Numbered from the stretch's first letter, positions 8,584 to 17,166 are shown. The stretch: DNA of 64,000 nt from Arcanobacterium pluranimalium (GCF_016907845.1 NZ_JAFBCS010000001.1:372001-436000), one strand, 5' to 3'. Numbers and translations: made by a program. Notes: generated by a model not told the origin, from the sequence alone.

Positions 8584-9282
8584 CTAAACACCAATTTCTT
8601 TCATAAGCCGCTTGAAGAACATCGCCTGATAGTTGAGGTTCTCGATCCACATTTTCTGAGCCATTTCCGTAGCGCATTTTTGGTCACGGCAGGTGTGCAG
8701 CGTGTCTACATAATTCATAATCCACTCACGCTGCGAATCCTTGTCCATGCCCAAGAAATCGACGTAATGCAACGTATCGCAAATGCGATATGTGGAATAG
8801 CGGTCGATATTATCGCAATCCCCGATAGACTGCGCGAGCACACTCGGCTCGTGCGCAAACACGAGATAGGGCTTTCCAGCAGCGTTCGTGCCAGTGCCTT
8901 CGGCGTCAGTGCGGGCATTCCAGTAGTTATCAGTGTGCATGGCAATACCCTGGGCGAGATCCGCGCAAATCTCACTCGGCAACTCAGCCTCACAAAGCAG
9001 ATCAAAAGCAAGCAAAGCCCCGGCTCTACCGTGGTCGACCGGATCCTCAGCATCCCACTTGCCAATGTCGTGAATAAGGCAGCCCAGCTCTAAAAGCTCA
9101 GCATCCATACCCTCAACTTCAGCAACTAAACGTCCAATTTTCGCAACGCGTTCACAGTGCTCAATGCGGTATCTTTTGGCTCGCTCAGTAGGGAGTTTTG
9201 CCTGAAGAAGATGCGAAACTAGCGCTTCGTGCAAAAACGCACGCAGCTCAGCGAAAGTATCAAATTTTCCGTAAGTATCCAT
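8584..9282 (-). CDS. HD-domain metal-dependent phosphohydrolase
   Basis: A 232-residue protein with the HD superfamily metal site: 'HCERVAKIGRLVA' (~42-54) and 'LGCLIHDIGKWDA' (~66-78, the His-Asp pair), followed by 'DHGRAGALLAFDLL' and 'HTDNYW'. HD proteins hydrolyse phosphomonoesters or nucleotides; the substrate here is unknown. Its ATG at 9282 overlaps the stop of the vitamin kinase gene (TGATG) and is preceded by AAGGAG, so the two are translationally coupled. An ATG at 9306 is also in frame but lies inside the upstream gene without its own ribosome-binding site. It is probably the last gene of a three-gene operon with the kinase and the aldo-keto reductase. Confidence 0.8.
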   Translation of the reverse strand: MDTYGKFDTFAELRAFLHEALVSHLLQAKLPTERAKRYRIEHCERVAKIGRLVAEVEGMDAELLELGCLIHDIGKWDAEDPVDHGRAGALLAFDLLCEAELPSEICADLAQGIAMHTDNYWNARTDAEGTGTNAAGKPYLVFAHEPSVLAQSIGDCDNIDRYSTYRICDTLHYVDFLGMDKDSQREWIMNYVDTLHTCRDQKCATEMAQKMWIENLNYQAMFFKRLMKEIGV

Positions 9283-10082
9283 CAGGCGGAATAGGCTCCT
9301 TGCCATACAGTGTCGAATGGAGTATGTGCGCTCACACGTGCATCAATACCTTTCGTCACCATTTCTTTTGCAATGCGAACTGCATCGTGAATATTTGTGC
9401 CTTTGGCGAGTTCAGCAGTAATTGCAGCTGCGAGTGTGCAACCCGCTCCAGAAACTCGCTCATTGCCGATCTTTGGCGTGCGGTAAGCAGTTGCTTGCTC
9501 ACCGTCCCACAGAACGTCAACGGCGTCGTCGCCTGGGAAATCAATACCGCCCTTAACCACAACGTAACGTGGGCCAAGTGCGGAAATACGACGTGCGGCT
9601 TCTTCAAGATCCTCAACAGTGTTAAGAGAATCCATGCCGGCAAGTGTGCATGCCTCAAAATAGTTAGGAGTTGCCACAGTGGCAAGCGGAAGAATGAGCT
9701 CGCGCAGGGCGTTGTCGGTGTCCAGTGCGTGACCCGGTTCCTGACCCTTGCAAATCAACACTGGATCGAGCACAATATTACGCCATTCTTGCTGGCGCAA
9801 ACTCTCGGCAACAGCCTTGATCGTCTCAGGATGCCCCAACATGCCGATCTTTACCGTATCGAGATCCTGTGCCTTAGTAGCGGCTTCGATCTGATCACGA
9901 ATCACCTGCGGATCGACAGGCACAAAACGGTGCGCCCAATTATTCTTCGGATCGAAGGAAACGATGCAGGTTAGAGCACCCATTCCGTAGGTTCCGAGCT
10001 CGTGGAAGGTCTTGAGGTCAACCTGAAAACCGGCACCGCCGGTAGCTTCAGAGCCCGCGATTGTGTATGCGAACGTGACCAT
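9282..10082 (-). CDS. Pyridoxal/hydroxymethylpyrimidine kinase (PdxK/ThiD type)
   Basis: A 266-residue ribokinase-fold kinase. It opens with 'TIAGSEATGGAGFQVDLKTFHELGTYGMGALTCIV', matching ThiD/PdxK proteins, has 'LDPVLICKG' (~125) and 'TPNYFEACTLAG' (~148), and carries the ATP/anion-hole motif 'VSGAGCTLAAAITAELAKG' (~219-237) with the catalytic Asp replaced by Cys in the GAGC form. That GAGC form is seen in Gram-positive ThiD-like pyridoxal kinases (known from family literature), so vitamin B6 salvage (pyridoxal to PLP) is slightly favoured over thiamine HMP kinase. No other thiamine genes are near. It lies 18 bases after the aldo-keto reductase gene and overlaps the HD gene. Confidence 0.85.
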   Translation of the reverse strand: MVTFAYTIAGSEATGGAGFQVDLKTFHELGTYGMGALTCIVSFDPKNNWAHRFVPVDPQVIRDQIEAATKAQDLDTVKIGMLGHPETIKAVAESLRQQEWRNIVLDPVLICKGQEPGHALDTDNALRELILPLATVATPNYFEACTLAGMDSLNTVEDLEEAARRISALGPRYVVVKGGIDFPGDDAVDVLWDGEQATAYRTPKIGNERVSGAGCTLAAAITAELAKGTNIHDAVRIAKEMVTKGIDARVSAHTPFDTVWQGAYSA

Positions 10083-10100
10083 AATTCCGCCACTCCTCTC

Positions 10101-10949
10101 TCAGTTAGGAATCAGGTTCATCTCGTCGGGGTGTTTACCCGTTCGGCCAGCTTCACCTTTATCTAACGCGTCGATAGCTTCCATATCGGCTTCGCTCAGT
10201 GAAATGTTCGCAGATTCGAAGTTCTCGCGCTGGCGTTCCACTGAACTTGCCTTCGGAATCGCTATATTACCGTGTTGGAGGTGCCAAGCGAGAATTACCT
10301 GCGCAGGCGAGGCGCCGATGCGGGTGGCGATCTCCGCGATTGTAGGATCTTCGAATTGGCGTCCGCGACCAAGCGGAGACCACGCCGTGATAGCAATTCC
10401 TTGGTTGCGGCAAAACTCTGCTGTTGCCTTGTTCAAAAGATAAGGATGCAGCTCAATCTGGTTGGTGGCAGGCACGATCGTCGCCTCACGCAAGATCGGC
10501 ACCAAGTGATGCGGCTCGAAATTGGATACGCCAATAGCGCGAGCGCGCTTGTCGATTGCGAACTCTTCCATCACCTTGTATGTTGTGACGAAATCGCCAT
10601 CGTAGAGCTTCGGCAATGGCCAGTGCATGAGGAACATATCTACGTAATCTGTGCCGAGCTTCTCAAGCGACTCATCAAAGGTGCGCCGAGCGTCGTCGGG
10701 AAGATGATTTCCATTGTTGAGCTTGGTGGTCAGGAAGATTTCCTCGCGCGGAATTCCTGATTCTTTGATCGCCAAACCGACTTCACGCTCGTTGCCGTAC
10801 ATCTGAGCAGTGTCGATATGGCGATAGCCGATTTTCAGCGCCTCAAGCACCACTTCAGTGGCAATATCTGGGGTGAGCTTATAAGTGCCAAAGCCGAGCT
10901 GTGGCATGAATTTTCCGGTATTGAGCTTCGTTGCTGTAATTTGCGTCAT
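10101..10949 (-). CDS. Aldo/keto reductase (2,5-diketo-D-gluconate reductase type)
   Basis: A 282-residue NADPH-dependent carbonyl reductase with the (beta/alpha)8 fold. Family signatures are 'GFGTYKLTPDIA' (19-30), 'IGYRHIDTAQMYGNEREVGLAI' (~40-61, with catalytic Asp and Tyr), 'TTKL' carrying the catalytic Lys, 'DYVDMFLMHWPLP' with the catalytic His, 'ARAIGVSNFEPHHL', and the C-terminal 'AIPKASSVERQRENFE' NADP-binding signature. The catalytic tetrad (D, Y, K, H) is complete. The physiological aldehyde or ketone is unknown. It is the first gene of the run with the vitamin kinase and the HD protein. Confidence 0.9.
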   Translation of the reverse strand: MTQITATKLNTGKFMPQLGFGTYKLTPDIATEVVLEALKIGYRHIDTAQMYGNEREVGLAIKESGIPREEIFLTTKLNNGNHLPDDARRTFDESLEKLGTDYVDMFLMHWPLPKLYDGDFVTTYKVMEEFAIDKRARAIGVSNFEPHHLVPILREATIVPATNQIELHPYLLNKATAEFCRNQGIAITAWSPLGRGRQFEDPTIAEIATRIGASPAQVILAWHLQHGNIAIPKASSVERQRENFESANISLSEADMEAIDALDKGEAGRTGKHPDEMNLIPN

Positions 10950-10988
10950 GAAACTATTGTGCCCAATTTTTCTACTAAGGTGTTAGGC

Positions 10989-11687
10989 GTGAACGAAAAT
11001 TGGAATAACCCTATTTATGACCTGCCAGGTCCAGTTCGGAGCGTGCCTTTCACCACGGGGCACGAATACCTCGATTCCTTTTGTTTCGTATACGTTATTG
11101 ACGACGCCGGAGCCATTAGTCACGCATGGATCGCTCCTGCCGAACGCGTGCCACAGGTTGCGACGACGGGTGGACACGTGCAGGTTACGGCGGCAAATGC
11201 GCAACTCAACACGACGGCAACCGGAACGCAACTAAACGTTCCTGCGGGGGATGCGCAAGCGCCCGTCGTCGCCGACGCTGTGCAGCGCATTGAGACTGCT
11301 ATCGCTGCTTGGGGACGACGCGATGCAACAGCTTTCGATCACATCAAGCTCGCTCCTGCCCATACCGCATTTGCGGCGCGCGCTCGGGAAGCAATGTGCG
11401 CTATTCCGTTTGGAAAAATGGCAACATACGGTGATTTAGCTGCTGAGATAGGTAATCCGCGCGCAAGCCGTGCCGTGGGGACTGCGTGTGCACAGAATCC
11501 GATTCCGCTTATCGTGCCGTGCCACAGAGTAATTCCGCAGCGCACAGCCCAAGCTATGCAAGCACGAGCGAAACTGCGGGCAAAAAGTGCCATTAGCACA
11601 GATACTAGCCGTCTAGACGTGGGAAATTACGCCATCGGTGCGGAGTTGAAATACGCGTTGTTGGAATTCGAAGGTGCCCTATATTAA
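10989..11687 (+). CDS. ogt: Methylated-DNA--protein-cysteine methyltransferase
   Basis: Suicide repair protein that moves methyl groups from O6-methylguanine in DNA to its own cysteine. The C-terminal domain has 'IPFGKMATYGDLAAEIGNPRASRAVGTACAQNPIPLIVPCHRVIP' (~138-183), containing the recognition helix (R in 'ASRAVG') and the PCHRV active-site cysteine. After PCHRV the family expects a short 'GGYGGG..K..LL.LEG'; here it is reached only after ~25 extra residues rich in Ala/Arg/Lys ('LDVGNYAIGAELKYALLEFEGA'). The N-terminal half is divergent. The GTG at 10989 is chosen for the TAAGG 9-14 bases upstream; the GTG at 10980 is an alternative. Divergent from the aldo-keto reductase gene. Confidence 0.85.
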   Translation: MNENWNNPIYDLPGPVRSVPFTTGHEYLDSFCFVYVIDDAGAISHAWIAPAERVPQVATTGGHVQVTAANAQLNTTATGTQLNVPAGDAQAPVVADAVQRIETAIAAWGRRDATAFDHIKLAPAHTAFAARAREAMCAIPFGKMATYGDLAAEIGNPRASRAVGTACAQNPIPLIVPCHRVIPQRTAQAMQARAKLRAKSAISTDTSRLDVGNYAIGAELKYALLEFEGALY

Positions 11688-11712
11688 GCCCGGTAGTCAG
11701 GTATTAAGCCCA

Positions 11713-13101
11713 CTATCTGCGAATTGCTTCTAGCAATCCCTCAACGATCTGATCGGACGACGTACGCAGAGCGTCATGGTGGAATTCCTCGGAGATGATC
11801 GGGATCAGCCCCTTGATTGCCTGCGCAGTTTCCATAGAAATATCAAAAGGCACAAACATATCCGGGCGGTAAATCCACGCAGCAGCTTTAACAGTATTGC
11901 GGGCAAGCACGTCCGCATCGTGCAGAGGTGGGAAATCTTCGCGCTGGGCGAGGAGTTCGACGGCGGGTGCGAGCGCTCGTAATGCAGGATCTTCGCGTCC
12001 TTGCCACGCGAACACATGTTCCCCTGAAAAACGGAAGCCAAAACCGGCAGCGCGCATGCGTTCTTCCAGTTCACGCTCGCCTTGTGAGCCTTCCGAGAGC
12101 TGAGGAATGCTGAACTGTGGAAGAGTCTGGCGTACTCGATCGGCGGCCCAAGCTGTAGCACCTGAACTTTCTTGCGCGTAAATCGACTCATGCAAAGCCC
12201 AGTACAAGGGCATACCCGTATAGCTGAGCTGGGAACTCATTGCCGCCAAGAAGCGCTCACTGAGCCTTTGTACGCCGTCGATCTCCACAAAAGGATCTTC
12301 GAGAAGGAAGTGGATCGTTTCAAGACCATCTGATACGCCAAGCGAAATTCCCAGCATCCTAAACCGTGCTGGGGTTAGCCGCTCACCTGTGGGCAAGTAC
12401 TCGTCCACATCGGCCAAGTGCCGCACGATTCGCCAACACATTTCTTCATCTTGTGGATAACGCTCGAAAAACTCGCGATTGCGCTCCTCAGTGCGTTGCC
12501 ACGTGCGCTCATAAACATCGGTTGCGGGCCGTGAGAGCGAGGGCAAACCAGCCGTAATCATGGCTTCGCGCAAACCGTGCGGTGCTCGCGAAAGATACGT
12601 TGTGACGCAAAATCCGCCAAATGATTGCCCCAGCGCACTCCATGGCTCCTCGCCTTGCAACGCGATACGCAGGGCTTCGGCGTCGTCCACGATCGAATCG
12701 GCTCGGAAGCACGAAAGATACGCTGCTTGCAGTGAAGCATCACCGACGGCGGTAACGCGAGTTGCGTCAAGCGCATGAGACAGCCCGTTGCCACGATCGT
12801 CCAAGAGTACGATGCGGTAATCCTTGAGTAGCTTCTCCATCCAGCCATTCACTGAGGTAGGACGCGGCGCGGCAAAGCCTGGTCCACCTTGGAAGTAGAC
12901 GAGTCGTGGAAGCTCCTCGCCGCCAGCGCGCACAAATTCTCGAGCGAAAATCTCAATCGTTTTCGGAAGATTTTCCTGTTCAACACCGGTGAGTAGGTGG
13001 CCACTGTGGTCGAGTGGCACCTGCAAACGGTGTTCGAACGTGCGGTATCCAGGATAAAAAACTTCGCGAGTGTTGAGCATATTGACCGCGGTAGTGACCA
13101 A
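11713..13101 (-). CDS. Proline iminopeptidase-like alpha/beta hydrolase (S33)
   Basis: A 462-residue cytoplasmic peptidase homologue that would release N-terminal proline. It has the S33 hallmarks: 'LVYFQGGPGFAAPRP' (oxyanion-hole HGGPG equivalent, ~67-81), 'VLLDDRGNGLSHALD' (~99-113), and the nucleophile elbow 'WSALGQSFGGFCVTTYL' (~152-168, Ser in GQSFG), with a long cap domain. The acid and base residues lie in the last third, with HVF and EEFHHD as candidates for the His. A TTG at 13101 is taken as the start because AGGAG lies 6 bases before it; an in-frame ATG at 13080 lacks such a site. It ends 25 bases from the convergent ogt gene. Confidence 0.82.
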   Translation of the reverse strand: MVTTAVNMLNTREVFYPGYRTFEHRLQVPLDHSGHLLTGVEQENLPKTIEIFAREFVRAGGEELPRLVYFQGGPGFAAPRPTSVNGWMEKLLKDYRIVLLDDRGNGLSHALDATRVTAVGDASLQAAYLSCFRADSIVDDAEALRIALQGEEPWSALGQSFGGFCVTTYLSRAPHGLREAMITAGLPSLSRPATDVYERTWQRTEERNREFFERYPQDEEMCWRIVRHLADVDEYLPTGERLTPARFRMLGISLGVSDGLETIHFLLEDPFVEIDGVQRLSERFLAAMSSQLSYTGMPLYWALHESIYAQESSGATAWAADRVRQTLPQFSIPQLSEGSQGERELEERMRAAGFGFRFSGEHVFAWQGREDPALRALAPAVELLAQREDFPPLHDADVLARNTVKAAAWIYRPDMFVPFDISMETAQAIKGLIPIISEEFHHDALRTSSDQIVEGLLEAIRR

Positions 13102-13158
13102 GGCAGGCTCCTGTTCAGGTGCTCGTAGTTTCGGACTCGGTTGCTTGTTGTTTTGGAC

Positions 13159-13755
13159 TCAGTTGTTCACTGCTTCGGGTTCGGCAGGCGTATCTTCCAT
13201 GCGCAGGCGCGGAGTGCTCTTCCACTGCGGGTTAATTCCCTCTTTATCAGCATAAAATGCGCGGATCGCTTCCATATCTGCATGAACATCACCTGTAAGA
13301 TCTAATGCGTGTGCCCATCCGTAGGTTTTGGTGGTTTTGTCGATATAGCCGAGCACTACAGGGATATTGGCTTGGCGGGCAATGTGGTAGAAACCAGACT
13401 TCCAAAATTCGCGCGGTGAGCGCGTGCCTTTTGGTGCGATAACCAGCAAAAATTCATCTGACTCCACCGCTTGCTGTGCAATTTGTTCCACTAGGCCATG
13501 AGCGGAGCTGCGGTCTACTGAAATTCCGCCCACTTTGCGAATGATAGGGCCAAATGGCGATTTCATTGCCGAATCTTTGACGAGGAACTTAAATGCGCGC
13601 TTGGCGTCCCAAAAGGCCACAGCCATGAGAATGCCGTCCCAGTACGAAGTGTGTGGGGCGCCGATTACGATAGCTTTCTTCGGAAGTGGCTGGTAGTCGA
13701 GCTTGAGACGGGAGAATTTTTGGAAGGTATGAGAGATGAATGTAGTAACTGACAT
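13159..13755 (-). CDS. Lysophospholipid acyltransferase (PlsC-like)
   Basis: A ~198-residue 1-acylglycerol-3-phosphate acyltransferase family protein. The catalytic HX4D motif appears as 'GAPHTSYWDGILM' (His and Asp four apart), followed by 'FKFLVKDSAMKSPFGPIIRKVGGISVDRS', the glycerophosphate-binding region, and 'VIAPKGTRSPREFWKSGFYHIARQANIPVVLGYID', where EGTR is replaced by KGTR. Such short, membrane-signal-poor versions with PKGTR form a subgroup often annotated as glycerol acyltransferase. ATG 13755 lies 4 bases after the DsbA-like gene stop, so the two are coupled; a GTG at 13776 inside the previous gene is less likely. Confidence 0.82.
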   Translation of the reverse strand: MSVTTFISHTFQKFSRLKLDYQPLPKKAIVIGAPHTSYWDGILMAVAFWDAKRAFKFLVKDSAMKSPFGPIIRKVGGISVDRSSAHGLVEQIAQQAVESDEFLLVIAPKGTRSPREFWKSGFYHIARQANIPVVLGYIDKTTKTYGWAHALDLTGDVHADMEAIRAFYADKEGINPQWKSTPRLRMEDTPAEPEAVNN

Positions 13756-13759
13756 GGGG

Positions 13760-14668
13760 TTACGCAGCCTTTTCACGTTTGAGTTCTGAATTTACAATTT
13801 GGTTGAAGGTTTCAAAAGGAATGCCGCCTGGCACGTATTGGTAGCCAATGAGGAAGGCCGGAGTGCCGTTGATCCCCAGTTGGCGGCCGTTTTCTAGCTC
13901 TTTGCGCACTGCTTCAACTGTTTGCGGCGAGGTCAGATCAGCCCGGAACTTCTCGACGTCTTTGATCCCCACGGTTTTTGCGAGGTCAGTAAGACCATCG
14001 GCAGTGTACGTGACGGATTTCGTGGCAAGACCTTCATAAAGAGCATCGTGGTACTGCCAAAACATTCCTTGGTTTGCTGCTGCTTGTGCTGCCTGAGCTG
14101 CTAACACAGATTCTTCGCCGAGAACAGGGAGGCTGTTAAATTCGTACCGAATTGTGCCGTCGTCAATCATCTTCTTTAACTTCGGTTCCACGTTCAACGA
14201 GAAGTTTGCGCAGTGTCCGCAGCGGAAATCCGCGTAAATCTCGACTACTAGCCGTGCGTTGACCTTGCCTTTCGCGCGTGGATCGTCAGGGTTCAGGCGG
14301 TGTTGAGAATCGATAATTTTGCGAATGTTATCCGGCACTTCTTTCGGTGCTGCATTAGCTGCCTCGCCGTTGCCAGCGCTTCCGTGCTCAGACTGCGCAG
14401 AACCTTGCCGATCTGGGCGGGTAGAATCCGGTGCCTGTGCGGACTTGCTGGTCTGAGACGAACTCTTCGCGGCGTCGTCGGACGTGTGGCGGGTGACGAG
14501 CAGCGCCACGAGCACTCCGATCATGGCGAGGAGTGCGACGACGGCGATCACCAGCGCCTTATTAACGCCCTGCTTGCGTGGAACTTGCGTTACGCCCAGT
14601 TCTTTCGGCTGTTCATAGCCGATTGAATCAGCGTTGTGTGGCCTATTTAGATCGTCAAGATTACTCAT
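13760..14668 (-). CDS. Membrane-anchored DsbA-like thiol oxidoreductase
   Basis: A 302-residue extracytoplasmic thioredoxin-fold protein. Residues 1-36 are cytoplasmic, ~37-59 form a transmembrane helix (ALVIAVVALLAMIGVLVALLV), and ~60-115 are a Ser/Ala/Gln-rich spacer. The DsbA domain follows with 'LVVEIYADFRCGHCANFSLNVEPKL' (CGHC active site) and 'LGINGTPAFLIG' (cis-Pro loop). Actinobacterial proteins of this type oxidise cysteines of exported proteins and normally work with a VKOR-like protein, which is not seen here. It sits directly upstream of the acyltransferase gene, 4 bases apart. Confidence 0.88.
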   Translation of the reverse strand: MSNLDDLNRPHNADSIGYEQPKELGVTQVPRKQGVNKALVIAVVALLAMIGVLVALLVTRHTSDDAAKSSSQTSKSAQAPDSTRPDRQGSAQSEHGSAGNGEAANAAPKEVPDNIRKIIDSQHRLNPDDPRAKGKVNARLVVEIYADFRCGHCANFSLNVEPKLKKMIDDGTIRYEFNSLPVLGEESVLAAQAAQAAANQGMFWQYHDALYEGLATKSVTYTADGLTDLAKTVGIKDVEKFRADLTSPQTVEAVRKELENGRQLGINGTPAFLIGYQYVPGGIPFETFNQIVNSELKREKAA

Positions 14669-14715
14669 AACATCCTCATTGAGAAACAGAAACTGCGGCT
14701 AAAGCTACCTCTAGC

Positions 14716-16020
14716 CTAAAGCAGGAAACCGAAACTTGGGGAGTTCGGCTCGAGTTTTTCGGTGTGAATTGCCGAAGCATCCATGCGTTTTAGCAGGGAA
14801 TCTAGGTTATTTGGATCGTCAATTTCGATTCCCACGAGCGCCGGCCCTGTTTCCCGATTGTTCTTTTTGGTGTATTCAAACAAGATGATGTCTTCGCCGT
14901 CGGAGAGAACTTCGTCGAGGAAGAGACGCAAAGCTCCTGGCTGTTGGGGGAAAGTGACCAAAAAGTAGTGGCGTAAGCCCTCGTGGATCATCGAGCGTTC
15001 CACGATATCGTCGTAGCGAAGTACGTCGTTATTCCCGCCGGAAATCACGAAAGCGATTGGGCCAGGTGGAAGCTGCTCCAAATCCAAGTAGCCACGCAGT
15101 GCCGCTACAGAGAGCGCCCCAGACGGCTCGGTAATAATTCCCTCAACCTGGTATAAATCAAGCATTTCGGAACTGATAGCTCCTTCGGGAACTGTTACAA
15201 CAGCGTCGCAAAACTGGCGCGCCATCTCAAACGTGATATTTCCGGCGCGAGCTACCGCTGTGCCGTCCGCAAAGGAGTCAACCTCAGTGAGAGTGACCGG
15301 CTCACCTGCTTCGATAGCCGCTTTCATCGACGCTGCGCCACTTGGCTCCACGCCAATTACCTTCACATCAGGATGAAACTGTTTGACCCAGGCGAGCGTG
15401 CCGGCAAGCAGGCCGCCGCCACCGATTGGTACCACGACGCTCGTGGGAGTTTCCGATGCCTGCTCAAAGATTTCTTTCACGACCGTGCCCTGACCTGCGA
15501 TTGTGCGCACGTCGTCGAAAGGATGAACGTACACGCCACCGTGTTCAACAGCGAATTCGGTAGCGTGGCGAGCACACTCATCAAACGTAGTTCCGTATTC
15601 GATGAGGTCAATCCACTCGCCGCCAATGTCGCGAATCCGGTGACGCTTCTGGCGAGGGGTGGTGGTGGGGATGAAAATTGTGCCCTTGATATGGAGAGTA
15701 TTGCAGGCAAACGCTACGCCTTGCGCGTGATTACCTGCCGATGCGCACACAACTCCGCGTGCGGCGTCGGCCTTATCTAGCGAGGAAATGAAATTGAAAG
15801 CGCCACGCACTTTATACGAGCGCCCGACTTGGATGTCTTCGCGCTTGAGGTAAACCGTGCGCTGGGCGAGCGTGCTCAGGCGCGGCGAGACTTCCAGCGG
15901 GGTGTGACGGATGGTGTTTCCCAGCGTTTGAGCTGCGAGGACGACGTCGGTGCCGGTGGGAAGTCGGGGCGTATCTGTCGCGTTTGGGGCAGGGTTGCGA
16001 TACGTGGGCAGGTTACTCAT
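14716..16020 (-). CDS. ilvA: Threonine dehydratase, biosynthetic-type short form
   Basis: PLP enzyme converting threonine to 2-oxobutanoate plus ammonia, the first step of isoleucine synthesis. The PLP lysine lies in 'VGRSYKVRGAFNFI', the phosphate-binding loop in 'SAGNHAQG' and 'PIGGGGLLAG'. The C-terminal ~85 residues ('GLRHYFLVTFPQQPGALRLFLDEVL..GEDI..FEYTKKNNRETGPALVGIE') form a single ACT-like regulatory domain, so isoleucine feedback is plausible. This one-domain architecture matches corynebacterial IlvA. The start is uncertain: ATG 16020 (MSNLPTYRN) is used, but ATG 16041 is also in frame and neither has a good Shine-Dalgarno. Divergent from the CYTH gene 34 bases away. Confidence 0.93.
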   Translation of the reverse strand: MSNLPTYRNPAPNATDTPRLPTGTDVVLAAQTLGNTIRHTPLEVSPRLSTLAQRTVYLKREDIQVGRSYKVRGAFNFISSLDKADAARGVVCASAGNHAQGVAFACNTLHIKGTIFIPTTTPRQKRHRIRDIGGEWIDLIEYGTTFDECARHATEFAVEHGGVYVHPFDDVRTIAGQGTVVKEIFEQASETPTSVVVPIGGGGLLAGTLAWVKQFHPDVKVIGVEPSGAASMKAAIEAGEPVTLTEVDSFADGTAVARAGNITFEMARQFCDAVVTVPEGAISSEMLDLYQVEGIITEPSGALSVAALRGYLDLEQLPPGPIAFVISGGNNDVLRYDDIVERSMIHEGLRHYFLVTFPQQPGALRLFLDEVLSDGEDIILFEYTKKNNRETGPALVGIEIDDPNNLDSLLKRMDASAIHTEKLEPNSPSFGFLL

Positions 16021-16054
16021 ACATGTAATGCTAGCTTTCATCTATTATTTGAGC

Positions 16055-16732
16055 ATGAGTATTCCATTTTCGCAGGCCGATGACCGTGACTTCCCTTTTG
16101 AATTTGAGAGGAAGTTTTTTGTTGATGAGATTCCGGTCGACGCGCTGGAACACGGTTCAGAGCAGATTATTGTGCAAGCTTATGCGTTTGCGGAGGCAGG
16201 CTATGCCATTCGAGTGCGAATCACGTTCCGTGGCGTCGAGATTGAGTTTCCGAAATTTGACGATCGTACCGATCATGTTGGCACCTATGAGCGGCGGGTA
16301 CTAGCTGCTCTGATGAAGCAAGACGATATTGAAGCCCACGCTGCGGCGACGATGGGCGTCAAGTCGCCGTCGGTCAATGGTGAGAGGTATGAACTCGAAA
16401 CGGAAATTGCGCTGGACGTGGCAGTGCAAATCCTGCAGCACTCGGCAAATCTGATCCTCAAACGACGCTACTCCATCTGGTATGGCGAAGATGGGTGGGA
16501 ATTTGATTGCTTCGCTGGTCAAAACCAAGGGCTGATCGTGGCTGAATGTGAGCGGCTTACGCCGGTTGTTGACCTGGAGATTCCAAAATTTTGCGTCACT
16601 GAGGTGACCGGCGACCCGCGGTTTACGAATGACTCGCTATCGAAAGAGCCGTGGACGCAGTGGGATACGATATATAGAACGGAGCTTGCAGCGAGGGGGC
16701 CATACTTCTTGAATCTGCGAAGTGAAAAATAG
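16055..16732 (+). CDS. CYTH domain protein
   Basis: A 225-residue protein of the CYTH/triphosphate tunnel metalloenzyme superfamily. It opens with 'FPFEFERKFFVDEIP', the E-x-E-x-K metal/triphosphate motif. Alternating basic and acidic beta strands follow: 'YAIRVRITF', 'YELETEIALD', 'ILKRRYSIWYGEDGWEFDCFAGQNQGLIVAECE'. It lacks a CHAD domain. Members hydrolyse inorganic triphosphate, thiamine triphosphate or other 5'-triphosphates; the specific substrate is not known here. The ATG at 16055 is taken as start because the family N-terminus begins just there. The spacer to divergent ilvA is very short. Confidence 0.82.
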   Translation: MSIPFSQADDRDFPFEFERKFFVDEIPVDALEHGSEQIIVQAYAFAEAGYAIRVRITFRGVEIEFPKFDDRTDHVGTYERRVLAALMKQDDIEAHAAATMGVKSPSVNGERYELETEIALDVAVQILQHSANLILKRRYSIWYGEDGWEFDCFAGQNQGLIVAECERLTPVVDLEIPKFCVTEVTGDPRFTNDSLSKEPWTQWDTIYRTELAARGPYFLNLRSEK

Positions 16733-16835
16733 GTGCAAATTGAGGTATTTCTCCTGAAAACGTGAGAAATTCCGAAATGTAAGAAAATCTAGGCATTTGG
16801 GAAATTTTCATGATAGCGTTGTGCTATAGAAAGCT

Positions 16836-16970
16836 TTGCGCCGCAGTGATGTGAGCGCAGGCGAAGGAGATTCTCTTTCCAACTGAGGTGAGCGGGAGGT
16901 CTGCAGAATCCTTCGTTATTATCTGGCTGGTGCAGAATTTTGCTGTGTTCTGCACCAGCCAGTTTCTTTT
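16836..16970 (+). ncRNA. Candidate structured small RNA with intrinsic terminator
   Basis: An intergenic unit of ~135 bases with its own signals. An extended -10 (TGCTATAGA at 16822-16830) stands at the front. A closing stem follows in which CGAAG and GATTCT (from 16862) pair with AGAATC-CTTCG (ending 16915) across a 2-base bulge. A strong terminator ends the unit: 15-base perfect arms at 16923-16937 and 16948-16962 followed by TTTCTTTT. Nothing in it reads as protein. I do not recognise a named riboswitch or housekeeping RNA. It could be a sRNA, or a leader whose target is the BCCT gene at 17333, though the terminator makes an independent transcript more likely. Confidence 0.45.
16923..16970 (+). 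terminator. Intrinsic terminator of candidate RNA
   Basis: Perfect 15-base arms (CTGGCTGGTGCAGAA and its complement), a 10-base loop and a T-rich tail starting at 16963. This is one of the best-formed terminators in the window. It is not directly downstream of any gene end (CYTH stops at 16732), which supports an RNA gene between. Confidence 0.85.
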
Positions 16971-17108
16971 GCCTTGATGGCGGTGTGCTTGTGTGCTTAT
17001 AGGTGTTTGTGTGGCGGCAGGGGCTTGTGTGGAGTGTTTGCTTGCTCCGTGGCGAGTGCTTGCTCAGGAGTGGGGCGCCTTATTGGACTTATTGGATCCC
17101 ACCGAGTT

Positions 17109-17166
17109 TTGGGGTGCTTTTGGCAACATCTCGATATATGTGGAGATGTTGCCAAAAGCACCCCAA
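17109..17166. repeat. Palindromic repeat, copy A
   Basis: A perfect inverted repeat with 24-base arms (17109-17132 and 17143-17166) and a 10-base loop GATATATGTG. The core TTTTGGCAACATCTCGATATAT recurs exactly in copy B (19140-19203), and the reverse strand of A matches copy C (32789-32852) over ~24 bases. It lies between the candidate RNA and the BCCT gene. The 160 bases between this repeat and the BCCT start hold no recognisable feature. Confidence 0.85.
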
